A stretch of DNA of 41,631 nucleotides from Candidatus Babelota bacterium (GTDB lineage: Bacteria; Babelota; Babeliae; Babelales; Vermiphilaceae), in the NCBI GenBank assembly GCA_018266085.1, contig JAFEAZ010000024.1, forward strand, positions 1 through 41,631, given 5' to 3'. A program made the translations under genes and the position numbers. Position 1 is the first letter of the stretch. The number at the start of each line of letters is the position of its first letter. This document shows, piece by piece, positions 18,114 through 27,541 of this stretch. Below the pieces are notes generated by a model. The model had not been told where the DNA came from. It did not search any database and worked only from the letters and a program-made list of their open reading frames with translations.

Positions 18114-20081
18114 TTACTGTATCGGGTTCGGGGTAAAAAAGATGCTGCTTTTGTAGGAATTAGTGTCGATAGATGCAAACATCCGTATGATCTGGGCAAT
18201 ATCAGGGCCTTTTATATAGATAATGCGTTCATGCATATTTTTTACCATATGCACAGCAGGTTTTGCCGGGCCTAAAATAATCGCGCTTGGTGCGAGCAGC
18301 TGTTGTGCTTTTTTAAGCTCATTTACTAACAAAGTAGCTTCATAATCGAGCTGCTCTGGATTAGTCGATTTAAGCTCTATTTCAACCAACCGCATGCAGG
18401 GTGGATACCCAACCTCTTGGCGCATCAGCAGTTCTTGCTCATAAAAACGGACATAATCCACTTCATTTAAAAATAAAAACAACGCATGATCGGCCATGGT
18501 TTGCACTATAACTTCACTCGTTTCACTCTGACGACCAGCTCGACCGGCGACTTGAATAAGTTGCTGCAACGTAGTCTCAGAAGCATTGTAAACAGGGAAA
18601 TTTAAATTCAGGTCGCCCCAAATGACGCCAACGAGCGTAACTCGAGGGAAATGGTACCCCTTGGTGATCGTCTGCGTGCCCACTAATATATCGATCTCGC
18701 CCTGCTCGAACTTATGTAAACTTGCTGCCCACTCTTTTTTCTTGCTGGTACTGTCAAGATCGGCTCGACTGATGAGAGCCTGCGGAAACATTTTTTCAAG
18801 AATGGTAACCACCTGCTGTGTACCGATACCTTTTTTTATAAAATGGTGCTCTGATGCCTTACAGCATGGGCAAGCTGCTGGCTGCTCAGCGCTATAACCA
18901 CAATAATGACACATCAACCGTAAATTATCATGCAACGTAAGGCTTACCGAGCAGCTGCTGCACATAAAGATAAAACTGCACACAGTGCATTGCACAAAAA
19001 AACTGTAGCCTCGACGATTGAGAAAGATAATAGTCTGCTCTCTTGCCGCCAGGCGATGAGCAATTGCTTGTTCAAGTTCACGACTAATCCAAAAATTCTT
19101 CTTGCGCTTATCATTAATAAGATTAACGACGTTGACCATAGGCAACGCTCCAGCAAAGCGCTTGGTCAGCTTAAATAGCTGCCAACGGCGATGCTGAACG
19201 CTATACAATGATGAGATTGAAGGGGTAGCCGATCCAAGCAATATAGGGATCCCTACTTTTTGTGCACGCAACAGCGCAGCCTCTTTGGTATGGACTCTTG
19301 GATGTTTTTTCTCTTGATAGCCAATCTCATGCTCTTCATCGACAATAATAAGCCCCAAGTTTGCAATCGGCAACAAGACTGGCAGATGCACACCGATAAT
19401 AAGCATCGGTTTTCCTGCAACCAGATTCGCCCACAATGATTTCTTCTCTCGAGCAGCAGTTGCAGAGTGAAAGCTATAGAGGAGCAGTGATGATGGCAGC
19501 TGTTTTTTTAAGAGTCGTTCAAATTGAAGCGCGAGGGCAACTTCGGGCAACAAAAGCAGCACGGTGCGATTTTGGGCAATCGCATCAATAATGAGCCGTT
19601 TGTATACCTCCGTTTTACCAGACCCGGTAATGCCGTGCAATAAGGTTGGTGTATAGCTTGGATTGGTAATACGCTCAGTTAAGAAATCGTAAACATGCTG
19701 TTGTTCGTCGGTCAGCGTAGTCACCACATGATGCGCATCAGGAAAAACCTCCTCAGTATCAACGATCTGCTTGGCCGTCAAAAACTGGCGCATGCGCTTT
19801 ATAAAATGAATAGAGTTCGTTTGGTAGTACGTACTCAAATCCTGTATATAGGCATAATAATGCTGATCATCGGCCCATCGCTCAACGCCCAGTATATCAC
19901 GAATAACATAGGTCGCTTGAGGTGCAACCTCGCTGGTATCTACAACCAATCCTGATACCACACGGTTACGCAAAGGAACTCGTACCAGCGTGCCAACACG
20001 CACGGCCTTCTTGCCTTCGACAGGCACAGCATACGTGAGTAGATTATCATAACCGGTTAGCAGGCGCACATGAACATACAT
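18114..20081 (-). CDS. priA: Primosomal replication-restart helicase PriA
   Basis: PriA recognises stalled forks and reloads the replisome. The 655-residue protein has the N-terminal 3'-DNA-binding region (from MYVHVRLLTG), Walker A GITGSGKT (residues 150-157) and DEEH (248-251). A cysteine-rich zinc insertion follows (CTVC, CSSC, CHYC, CPCC), then helicase motifs including GTQTITKGYHFPRV and QVAGRAGR. The segment before DEEH reads GVHLPVLLP where most PriA proteins have GTRSA, a local deviation. The start is chosen at the methionine opening the conserved domain, with AAAGAG upstream; a 34-codon upstream extension has no family match. The leader contains a short palindrome around GAGCTC (20135-20153), of uncertain meaning. 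Confidence 0.96.
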   Translation of the reverse strand: MYVHVRLLTGYDNLLTYAVPVEGKKAVRVGTLVRVPLRNRVVSGLVVDTSEVAPQATYVIRDILGVERWADDQHYYAYIQDLSTYYQTNSIHFIKRMRQFLTAKQIVDTEEVFPDAHHVVTTLTDEQQHVYDFLTERITNPSYTPTLLHGITGSGKTEVYKRLIIDAIAQNRTVLLLLPEVALALQFERLLKKQLPSSLLLYSFHSATAAREKKSLWANLVAGKPMLIIGVHLPVLLPIANLGLIIVDEEHEIGYQEKKHPRVHTKEAALLRAQKVGIPILLGSATPSISSLYSVQHRRWQLFKLTKRFAGALPMVNVVNLINDKRKKNFWISRELEQAIAHRLAAREQTIIFLNRRGYSFFVQCTVCSFIFMCSSCSVSLTLHDNLRLMCHYCGYSAEQPAACPCCKASEHHFIKKGIGTQQVVTILEKMFPQALISRADLDSTSKKKEWAASLHKFEQGEIDILVGTQTITKGYHFPRVTLVGVIWGDLNLNFPVYNASETTLQQLIQVAGRAGRQSETSEVIVQTMADHALFLFLNEVDYVRFYEQELLMRQEVGYPPCMRLVEIELKSTNPEQLDYEATLLVNELKKAQQLLAPSAIILGPAKPAVHMVKNMHERIIYIKGPDIAQIIRMFASIDTNSYKSSIFFTPNPIQ

Positions 20082-20288
20082 AGTTGATCTCTTTAGCAAG
20101 GGAAAAACTCTCCAGACCTTTACAGTATGTGGCACTAAAGAGCTCTTTTTTAGTATAGCCTCTGCGCAAATGGGCACAACCACTGCTTAAAGAAAGAGGT
20201 TAAACCTCATAGCTTGTTTTTTAGAAGAAAACCTTGGCACAATAAGCATACAAAACATAGTGATTACCCAGACCAAAAAGGACCTTCT

Positions 20289-20972
20289 ATGACCCCTATA
20301 AAAAAAATCTGCTCACTTATACTGTTGATGCCGACCATAACAACACCGGCAATCTGGATACGCAAAGATCCGCAAGCAATTATTGATAAACAGGACAACT
20401 TCTTTTTCCCCTTTTTAAAGGAAGAGAATATCGCCATTGTGCGCAACTACCCAGCATGGGCTGATGAAGTACTCGCCTACTTTAAGCATGCAATAAAAAA
20501 CTACCGCACATCACCGGCAGCTCAGAGTAAAGATGCTAACCTGGTAAAACAAGCGCAGCACATCTTGGAAAAAGAGCTCAAAGTATTACGCGCTACGCTA
20601 CACGAAACCTCTACAAAAAATCCTGAAAAGCCTCGCATACTACCTTGCAACAAGCCATTATCGCAGGAACAACGAGACACCGTATCTTCTATACTTGGCA
20701 AAACGGGACCAGAGCTGTTCGGCGAGCCACGTATGAAGATTATGATGATCGGCATTCAAGGACCAAAGCTTGAAGATTTCAAGCGCCGTGCTGCAATTGA
20801 AGATGCATACGCAGCAAACATGCACGCATTAGATTTTTATAAAAAGTGCGCAAAACTTGCCCGCGATCATAAAGAGCTTATAAAACAAGCCTATGCGCAC
20901 GTCCAGAAGTTGTATAATGAGACGCTTGATTCTGAAGGTCTGCGTACCGCGGCGATCATGAAAAACGTTTAA
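20289..20972 (+). CDS. Exported helical protein of unknown function
   Basis: A 227-residue protein begins at an ATG with AAAAGGA eight bases upstream and has a signal peptide (CSLILLMPTITTPAIW). The mature part is mostly helical and charged, with stretches such as NLVKQAQHILEKELKVLRAT and DFYKKCAKLARDHKELIKQA. I recognise no domain. It precedes two ankyrin-like exported proteins on the same strand, separated by 75 bases that include an AGGCTT/AAGCCT inverted repeat. All three may belong to one set of exported accessory proteins. An upstream in-frame ATG (20214) would give an arginine-rich leader with no ribosome site and is rejected. Confidence 0.7.
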   Translation: MTPIKKICSLILLMPTITTPAIWIRKDPQAIIDKQDNFFFPFLKEENIAIVRNYPAWADEVLAYFKHAIKNYRTSPAAQSKDANLVKQAQHILEKELKVLRATLHETSTKNPEKPRILPCNKPLSQEQRDTVSSILGKTGPELFGEPRMKIMMIGIQGPKLEDFKRRAAIEDAYAANMHALDFYKKCAKLARDHKELIKQAYAHVQKLYNETLDSEGLRTAAIMKNV

Positions 20973-21047
20973 TTATAAGGCTTTTTGCTATATGATTAAG
21001 CCTGTCAATCGGTACACAACAGCTCATACATAAATACAGGTGCACTC

Positions 21048-22001
21048 ATGAAACAACCTATTATCGCAGCAATGCGCACATTAACATCGGCGTACATACT
21101 TTCTATGCTGCTCTGGCATGGTTCATCTGCCAGCGAGCATACAACACCAGATGATCAACTACAACCACTGGTCTACAACCCAGAAGCAACAGCAAAACTA
21201 CAAAAGCTGTTTAATCCGTGCAATTACTTTAATTATACAGAAAATAGGGATGTTTTTCGCCAATTAGTTGAACAAGATCACGCCGATCCAAATATAAACA
21301 AACATGGTTTTAGTCTGTTATGCAATGCAACACAAAAAAACGACGCTCCTCTTGTTGCATCACTCTTGACTCATCGAGCGGATCCTAATCCACCAGGGGA
21401 CGACAAGCCAATTTTTACCGCCAAAAGCACTGAAGTTGCGCAACTACTCGTTAATGCTAAAGCAGACATCCATGCGCTGAAGCGTAGCAGGGAAAATGCC
21501 CTACATACAGCTTATGATGCGTCTGCAGGAGTGATTGCCGTCTTGTGCAATGCTGGGGTTAATCTTCATCTAAAAGACAGGATGCTCCGTACTCCATTGC
21601 AACGTCTTTTGGCCTCTAATTACGCAACAGGTGACAGAATAGCGCCTTTTTTGTGGATGAACACGAACTTTGCAAAAGAAGAAAACTATGAGATTGGGCA
21701 TATTACAATGCGCTCTCCAGGGAAGGCCGAAACATTCAAAGCTCTTAGAACAATTGTCCCTCAAGTAAAAGCGAAAAAAACAGCAGGCCATGAACAAACA
21801 AAAAAATCATTAACCCTCTATTTAAATCAAGATATAATGCCGTCTGTTATGAGCTACACGGGACAATTGCCAGGCCATTTGTATGACGTTCGTTATTTTA
21901 AAGAAGACATCGAGCCGCACATGCTTGCAATGATTGCAGCAGAAGAGCGGATAAATAGAAGCTATAAACGAATTGACTTCACAAAAAAGACGCTATCATG
22001 A
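21048..22001 (+). CDS. Exported ankyrin-repeat protein (first of a pair)
   Basis: The 317-residue protein has a signal peptide (ILSMLLWHGSSASE). Several degenerate ankyrin units follow between about residues 65 and 190, seen as the recurring end-of-repeat pattern (LLTHRADPN, LLVNAKADIHA, LCNAGVNLHLKDRMLRTPLQ). The C-terminal third has no recognised domain. Ankyrin repeats bind proteins, and many intracellular bacteria export them to act on host cells; that role here is inference. The downstream gene encodes a diverged paralogue. Its TGA stop overlaps an ATG (21998) that may be the original start of that gene. Confidence 0.8.
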   Translation: MKQPIIAAMRTLTSAYILSMLLWHGSSASEHTTPDDQLQPLVYNPEATAKLQKLFNPCNYFNYTENRDVFRQLVEQDHADPNINKHGFSLLCNATQKNDAPLVASLLTHRADPNPPGDDKPIFTAKSTEVAQLLVNAKADIHALKRSRENALHTAYDASAGVIAVLCNAGVNLHLKDRMLRTPLQRLLASNYATGDRIAPFLWMNTNFAKEENYEIGHITMRSPGKAETFKALRTIVPQVKAKKTAGHEQTKKSLTLYLNQDIMPSVMSYTGQLPGHLYDVRYFKEDIEPHMLAMIAAEERINRSYKRIDFTKKTLS

Positions 22002-22058
22002 CCCCCATCTTTTTTTACATCGCACCACCGCACAGAATGTAACGCACACAGGCTTGTA

Positions 22059-23027
22059 TTGGTCTGTGCACTGTTAGCCCTAAACAGCCAGAGCGCACAT
22101 GCTGCCGATGCACCGCAAGCAACACCATTGACCTACAGTGAAGAGGGAACTGCTTGGTTAAAGGAAGAATACAGCCACATGTACCGATCTAACGATTATC
22201 AAGAACATCGCGATCGACTCAAAAAACTTGTCGAAGAAAACAATGCGAATCCGAACCTGGTTATTGTTGATCCACTCTTAAGTGTTGCCGTTGCACACAA
22301 CGATTATGAATTTGCGCAATCATTATTAGCGCACAAAGCAAATCCGAACATACTACGCCTTGGTTATCCTATTAATCAAGCAGAAACACCCGAAATGGCG
22401 CAGCTTCTTATTGATAACAAGGCAGACCCACACGTAGAAGATCGCTCGGGCAATGTATTGCATAATGCTGTACGCACGAACAAATCACCAGAGATGGTCG
22501 CTTTTTGGTGTAATGTAGGCGTAAAGACTAGCTTAAGCAACAAATATGACTTATCGACGCCCTTACATATGCTCTTTCTTAGAGCACTCAGTTCTGATGA
22601 AAATGAAAGCAATGCCAAGAAAGATCTGGCAGAAAATACATCTGCTTTGCTCTGGAATGGTGCAGACGCAACCAGTAAAGACAGGCAGATGGAAAATCCA
22701 CTGCAACTCTTGAGATCGCTAGCTCCCGACTTAGCACCATCAATGGAACCGCGAATGGCGATCGTCCCACGGGTCAAGCAAGAAAAAGAGCAAGAATACG
22801 AGCAGGGTATCATGCAAACAGTTGCACCTCTTGTGCGATCTAAAGACGTAGCGAAGGTTGTTATAGCTCTCATGGGTCCGTTGGTTCCGTTGCCATGGGA
22901 TCCACAGTATCTGCCCGAAATTGAGCATCGCGTGAGACAAGCGACGATCGTTTCAATGCCCAAGACTGCAAGAAAAGCTCCTAAACGCTTACGCTCTCCA
23001 TATCAGAGCAGAGCGCACAAGCACTGA
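22059..23027 (+). CDS. Exported ankyrin-repeat protein (second of a pair), TTG start or frameshifted 5' end
   Basis: This 322-residue protein resembles the preceding gene: signal-like LLALNSQSAHAADA, then repeat ends LLAHKANPN, LLIDNKADPHVEDRSGN and FWCNVGVKTSL. It ends in a basic tail (RKAPKRLRSPYQSRAHKH). In the visible frame the only start near the signal peptide is TTG at 22059, which leaves a short, uncharged n-region. An ATG at 21998, overlapping the upstream stop, would give a better signal peptide if the run of seven T at 22010-22016 were six. So the 5' end may carry a real frameshift, a sequencing error, or rely on slippage. The body of the gene is intact. Function is unknown beyond ankyrin-mediated binding. 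Confidence 0.7.
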   Translation: MVCALLALNSQSAHAADAPQATPLTYSEEGTAWLKEEYSHMYRSNDYQEHRDRLKKLVEENNANPNLVIVDPLLSVAVAHNDYEFAQSLLAHKANPNILRLGYPINQAETPEMAQLLIDNKADPHVEDRSGNVLHNAVRTNKSPEMVAFWCNVGVKTSLSNKYDLSTPLHMLFLRALSSDENESNAKKDLAENTSALLWNGADATSKDRQMENPLQLLRSLAPDLAPSMEPRMAIVPRVKQEKEQEYEQGIMQTVAPLVRSKDVAKVVIALMGPLVPLPWDPQYLPEIEHRVRQATIVSMPKTARKAPKRLRSPYQSRAHKH

Positions 23028-23044
23028 AAATAATGCGCTAACAC

Positions 23045-23131
23045 TATTGGATCACTTCGGATACCCTACCGATCTAGAGTTGACGGTAGTGCAACTTTCA
23101 GAGATAGTGTTTAGATTCTGAAGAGCTCTAT
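23045..23131 (+). repeat. Left arm of an imperfect inverted repeat flanking polA
   Basis: This 87-base element starts TATTGGAT, contains TCGGATACCCTA and CAGAGATAGTGTTT, and ends GAAGAGCTCTAT. An inverted, clearly related copy begins at the polA stop codon. This arm has about 11 extra bases in the middle and an internal CTACCG/CGGTAG hairpin. It lies in the spacer before polA. Confidence 0.85.
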
Positions 23132-23167
23132 TTTGTACCTTGTATTGCAACACGAGAAAGATTCACC

Positions 23168-25876
23168 GTGACATTTGATCAACAAAAAACTTTAGTCCTC
23201 ATTGACGGATCATCATTTTTATACCGCGCCTATTATGGCACTCGCCCCTTGCACACGAGCAAAGGTACCCCAGTCAATGCTGTGTACGGTTTTTGCCGCA
23301 TGATCAAAAAGCTGATCGATACCATAGGCTCAGAGCATATAGTGTTGGTATGGGACAGCAAGGGTAAAACAACGCGTCACGAGATGTATGAAGATTACAA
23401 AGCAACTCGCCAGGCGCCACCCTCTGATCTGTTCACCCAAAAAGAATATATCATGCAGTTTGCGGATTTAATCGGCCTTAAACAGGTGGCACAATCGGGC
23501 ATCGAAGCTGATGATCTGCTTTTTTCGTTAGCGAAAGAATGGCCAAATGATGGTTCAGTAATTGTTGTCACCACAGACAAAGACATGGGGCAGATGCTCA
23601 GCACCCGCGTGATAATGTATGATGCCTTTAAAGAGCTCTTTTTTGATGAAGCAGCCTTTGAGCAAAAAATGGGCTTTTCGGTGCATAAACTCCCCTTTTA
23701 TTTTGCACTGCTGGGCGACAGCTCCGATAACATCCCCGGTGTTAAGGGTATTGGTGAAAAAGGCGCCACCGATTTGGTGCAACAGTTCGATTCTCTGGAA
23801 ACATTGTATGCGAATCTAGATGCTGTCACATCAAAACGATCGCGCACTGCGCTTGAAGCGAACAAAGAGAATGCGTATTTAAGCTTGAAGCTTTTTTTGC
23901 TGCAGTACCACCCAACAGGCTTACAGCACGATGATCTGCTTTTTAATCGCAGCAACTGGTCACAAGCTCGCCCCTTGTTCCAAGAGCTCGAATTCAAAAG
24001 CTTTTTAACGAGCATGGAGAGCAGCACGTCGCTGGCAGAAAAACAGGCGGTGCTAGCAAAATATACCTATCAAGCGGTCACGCAGCTAGAACAGCTACAA
24101 GCAGTTGTTGCTGAAATTGAACAGGCTGGACAGTGCGCACTCGACACCGAAACGGTGGGGCTTAATCCCTTGGTCGATGATGCCGTTGGGATCTCTATCT
24201 GCACACGAATTGGTCACGCATACTACATTCCCTTTGGTCATCAAACTGGCGAGCAACAGATTTCACGCGAAGCTGTTGTTGCCACATTAAAACCGGTGTT
24301 AGAAGATGCACGTTACGCAAAATATCTGCACAATGCAAAGTTTGATGAGCTGGTATTAAGCAGGCTTGGCATCGAAATGCGCGGTCTTAAACTGGACACT
24401 ATGATCGTGGCATATCTGCTGACAAAAGAGTGGCAACGCGTAGGTCTGAAATGGCTTTCGCTCCATTTTTTCAATGAACCCATGCTCGATTTTGATGATA
24501 TGGTCACCAAACAAAAACGCGCCAATTTTTCTTATGTCCCTCTACAAGAAGCAACACTGTATGCTGCTGCCGATGCACATCAAACCTTCAAACTGGTCGG
24601 CGTTTTAGAACCTATGTTGGCAGCAGAACCTACTCTCAAAAAATTATATGTTATAATTGAACGCCCTATGATCCATGTCTTGTATCTCATGGAACGCAGA
24701 GGGATTCTCCTTGATCAAGAAGTGCTGGCAACGGTAAAAATAGAAGCAGTCAAGCGCTTGGCCGCTCTTGAAGCAGAGATTCTTGTTTATGCTGGTGAGA
24801 AATACGCGCAGATCAACCTTAATTCGCCAAAACAGATAGAGCAGTTGCTCTTTCATCATTTGCAATTGCCACCACAGAAAAAGAGCGCTAAAGGGACAGG
24901 TCATTCAACCGATCAAGAAGTACTGACCACATTGGCCGAATTACACCCTATTGCCGGCCTTATTTTGCAGCATCGCGAATTGTCAAAATTGCTGAGCACC
25001 TATATTGAGGCGTTGCCGACCTACATCAATCCTCATACACACGCAATTCACACAACCTTTAGCCAGATTGCCACGGCAACAGGACGCCTTGCCAGCTCAC
25101 AACCGAACGTACAGAATATCCCCACAGAGAATTCACTCTACGGCCTGGCAATTCGTTCGGCTTTTAAAGCTCGCCCGGGATATGCGTTTATTTCAGCCGA
25201 TTACTCGCAAATTGAGCTGCGTGTATTAGCACACATGTCCGGTGACTCGGCATTAGTCGCCGCTTTTACTGGTGATCATGATATTCACGCTCAAACGGCC
25301 GCCTATTTATATACGGTACCACTTACTACCGTCACCAACGAACAACGCCAGCTTGGTAAACGTATTAACTTCAGTGTGCTCTATGGTCTCACGCCCTATG
25401 GCTTATCAAAAGATCTTCATATTCCGCTCAAACAAGCAAAACAGTATATCGATGAATATTTTAAGCTCTATGCTGGGGTGTCCAGCTGGATGGACAAAAT
25501 AGTTCACGATGCGCAGATCAGCGGTTATGTCGAAACACTCTACGGCCGGCGTCGCTATATTCCTGAGCTGCACGAAAAGAATAGAACATTATTTGACGCT
25601 GCACGGCGTATTGCGATTAATACGCCGGTACAGGGCACAGCGGCAGATATCATGAAGCTCGGCATGTTACGTTTACAACATGCGTTCGAACAGCAAAACC
25701 TCGATGCTCATATGCTGTTACAAATTCATGACGAACTGATTATTGAGGTCCGCACTGAGCAGCTCCTGCGCACGCAAGGGCTTGTACGCCACGAGCTTGA
25801 AAACGTTGTTGCATGGTCGGTACCACTGAAGGTAACTCTGCGATCAGGCGCTACCTGGGCCGATGTGACGAAATAG
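23168..25876 (+). CDS. polA: DNA polymerase I with intact 5' nuclease and proofreading domains
   Basis: Pol I fills gaps and removes RNA primers in repair and lagging-strand replication. The 902 residues contain the 5'-nuclease domain (GSSFLYRAYY, then EADDLL and GDSSDNIPGVKGIGEKGA). The 3'-5' exonuclease keeps its key residues: DTET with D326 and E328, HNAKFD, and YAAADAH. The polymerase domain has motif A DYSQIELR (D678), motif B around RQLGKRINFSVLYG and motif C IHDE (H854, D855). All catalytic acids are present, so proofreading is expected, unlike in many reduced Pol I proteins. The start is a GTG; no upstream ATG fits. The gene is bracketed by an inverted repeat whose right arm overlaps its stop codon. 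Confidence 0.97.
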   Translation: MTFDQQKTLVLIDGSSFLYRAYYGTRPLHTSKGTPVNAVYGFCRMIKKLIDTIGSEHIVLVWDSKGKTTRHEMYEDYKATRQAPPSDLFTQKEYIMQFADLIGLKQVAQSGIEADDLLFSLAKEWPNDGSVIVVTTDKDMGQMLSTRVIMYDAFKELFFDEAAFEQKMGFSVHKLPFYFALLGDSSDNIPGVKGIGEKGATDLVQQFDSLETLYANLDAVTSKRSRTALEANKENAYLSLKLFLLQYHPTGLQHDDLLFNRSNWSQARPLFQELEFKSFLTSMESSTSLAEKQAVLAKYTYQAVTQLEQLQAVVAEIEQAGQCALDTETVGLNPLVDDAVGISICTRIGHAYYIPFGHQTGEQQISREAVVATLKPVLEDARYAKYLHNAKFDELVLSRLGIEMRGLKLDTMIVAYLLTKEWQRVGLKWLSLHFFNEPMLDFDDMVTKQKRANFSYVPLQEATLYAAADAHQTFKLVGVLEPMLAAEPTLKKLYVIIERPMIHVLYLMERRGILLDQEVLATVKIEAVKRLAALEAEILVYAGEKYAQINLNSPKQIEQLLFHHLQLPPQKKSAKGTGHSTDQEVLTTLAELHPIAGLILQHRELSKLLSTYIEALPTYINPHTHAIHTTFSQIATATGRLASSQPNVQNIPTENSLYGLAIRSAFKARPGYAFISADYSQIELRVLAHMSGDSALVAAFTGDHDIHAQTAAYLYTVPLTTVTNEQRQLGKRINFSVLYGLTPYGLSKDLHIPLKQAKQYIDEYFKLYAGVSSWMDKIVHDAQISGYVETLYGRRRYIPELHEKNRTLFDAARRIAINTPVQGTAADIMKLGMLRLQHAFEQQNLDAHMLLQIHDELIIEVRTEQLLRTQGLVRHELENVVAWSVPLKVTLRSGATWADVTK

Positions 25877-25948
25877 AGCTCTTCGGAATCCAAACACTAT
25901 CTCTGAAGATTGCGCTACCATCAGATAGGGTATCCGAGATATCCAATA
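25873..25948 (-). repeat. Right arm of the inverted repeat flanking polA
   Basis: Read on the minus strand, these 76 bases match the element upstream of polA along most of their length (TATTGGAT, TCGGATACCCTA, TTCAGAGATAGTGTTT, GAAGAGCTCTAT), with one gap of about 11 bases. The first bases are shared with the polA stop codon. The copy can itself fold through CTATCT/AGATAG and flanking CGGA/TCCG pairs. Confidence 0.85.
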
Positions 25949-26078
25949 GAATATGCATTCATTGACAAGAGGTGCAATTTATCCCACGCTGATACGCATC
26001 ATCTAACCCATGATATTGGATGTTTTCGATAAGATGCCCTATTTTTATACGTCATATCTCTTAAAAAGAGCGCGTGCC

Positions 26079-26885
26079 ATGAAAAAATATGTTTCAAATT
26101 TATTTTCTATAACTCTTGCCTTCGTCATTATCTATCTCTTCTGGAACTTCGTGCGGCAACCGAGCTGCCCCGCTCATATGGCAGACGGTCAGCGCAGTAA
26201 AACAGGCACCACAGAACTTAGTGACACTATCATCGTTGGCACGAACGCAGAATATCAGCCCTTTAGCTTTTTGCGCGATGGCACTATTGTTGGTTTCGAC
26301 ATTGATGTTGCCAAAGAGGTGGTCAAACGCTTGGGCAAAAACATAGAAATCATCGATATGCCATTCGATATGCTGCTCCCCTGCTTACAAATGGGCACCG
26401 TGCAGATCATCGCGGCAGGGATCAGCCCTAAACCATCACGTGCAAAGCATGTACTCTTTACAAAGCCATATTTCGAAAATGATCCGCTGCTTGTTATAAC
26501 ACCAAAAAAAGATGCGCCTATAACTACACTCGATCAGCTTGATGGCAAAACGGTCGTCGTCAATGATGGCTACACGGCAGATTCTTATATGTCGGAACGC
26601 AAAAATGTACGTATTCAGCGGCTCGCAACACCAGCACAAGCATTGTTAGCATTAAGCAGTGGCCGTGCTGACGCCTATGTAGCGGCAACCAGCTCAGTAC
26701 AACGCTTTCTTGCTACGCATCCCGACGAATATAACACCTATACAATCGGTGATACGTCAGATACCTACGCCCTGGTGATTTCACCTGAACATGCAGCATT
26801 ATTACAACCAATTCAAGATGCGCTTGATGGCATGCTCAAAGATGGCTCAATAGATGCTCTCAAAAAAACGTGGGGACTTGCATGA
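26079..26885 (+). CDS. Amino-acid ABC importer, substrate-binding protein
   Basis: The 268-residue protein belongs to the family 3 solute-binding proteins for polar or basic amino acids. The N-terminus is a hydrophobic anchor or signal (FSITLAFVIIYLFWNFV) followed by a linker. The mature domain opens with the typical IVGTNAEYQPFSF and GFDIDVAKEV, and includes FTKPYFENDPLLV, the LDGKTVVVNDGYTADSY hinge and RADAYVAATSSV. A lipobox is not evident, so it may stay anchored by the helix. The start is the methionine of MKKYV; the upstream in-frame ATG (26010) adds a non-signal leader. Its stop overlaps the permease start (ATGA), so the transporter genes are translationally coupled. The exact amino acid cannot be told. 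Confidence 0.93.
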   Translation: MKKYVSNLFSITLAFVIIYLFWNFVRQPSCPAHMADGQRSKTGTTELSDTIIVGTNAEYQPFSFLRDGTIVGFDIDVAKEVVKRLGKNIEIIDMPFDMLLPCLQMGTVQIIAAGISPKPSRAKHVLFTKPYFENDPLLVITPKKDAPITTLDQLDGKTVVVNDGYTADSYMSERKNVRIQRLATPAQALLALSSGRADAYVAATSSVQRFLATHPDEYNTYTIGDTSDTYALVISPEHAALLQPIQDALDGMLKDGSIDALKKTWGLA

Positions 26886-27541
26886 TCGATAGTTCAGTCA
26901 TTACTACCTATTGGCCCTTGCTCCTGCAAGGCACGTTGGTCAGTTTGCAGATTGCAGCATTCAGCTGCATGATCGGCATCATAGGCGGATCGCTGTTGGC
27001 CGTAGCACATATGCAGGGCAATGCCGTAACACGCTGGCTCGTATGGCTCTATGTGACCATCATACGCGGAACACCCATGCTTATTCAGATTGCGTTTGCA
27101 GTCTTTGTATGGCCACAAATTGGCATTAAAATATCCCTGTTTTGGTCTGCTACTTTAGCTATTGGCCTCAACAGCGCTGCATACTTAAGCCAGATTATTA
27201 TTGCGGGCATTGCATCGGTCAGTAAAGGCCAACTTGAAGCCGCACAAGTCTTGGGCTTAACCTCACTGCAAACAGCGCGTTATATTATAGTGCCACAAGC
27301 GGTACGCGTGTTGTTGCCTGCACTTACTAATGAATTTATTACCCTTATTAAAGATTCAAGCTTGGCCTCCACCGTCGGTGTCATGGAACTTACCAAACAA
27401 GGTTCTTATATCAAAAATGAAACATATGATGCATTGACTGTCTATTGCGCGATTGCGCTGATCTACTTGTGCCTCACCTCATTACTTGCAGCTCTATTAT
27501 CGTATCTTGAAAAGAGGATGAACACGCATGCTGCACCTTAA
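26882..27541 (+). CDS. Amino-acid ABC importer, permease
   Basis: A 219-residue inner-membrane permease of the HisMQ/GlnP type has about five membrane helices. It has the cytoplasmic EAA loop (EAAQVLGLTSLQTARYIIVP) that docks the ATPase, and the family segment IRGTPMLIQIAF. Only one permease gene is present, so it probably works as a homodimer. The ATG overlaps the stop of the binding-protein gene; a GTG twelve bases earlier is possible but less well placed. The gene's end overlaps the ATPase start by 14 bases. Confidence 0.95.
   Translation: MIDSSVITTYWPLLLQGTLVSLQIAAFSCMIGIIGGSLLAVAHMQGNAVTRWLVWLYVTIIRGTPMLIQIAFAVFVWPQIGIKISLFWSATLAIGLNSAAYLSQIIIAGIASVSKGQLEAAQVLGLTSLQTARYIIVPQAVRVLLPALTNEFITLIKDSSLASTVGVMELTKQGSYIKNETYDALTVYCAIALIYLCLTSLLAALLSYLEKRMNTHAAP

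Noticed and set aside
21999-22058. Read-through fusion of the two ankyrin genes across the in-frame TGA
   Set aside because: The second gene has its own signal-peptide-like core and other genes use TGA as a normal stop.
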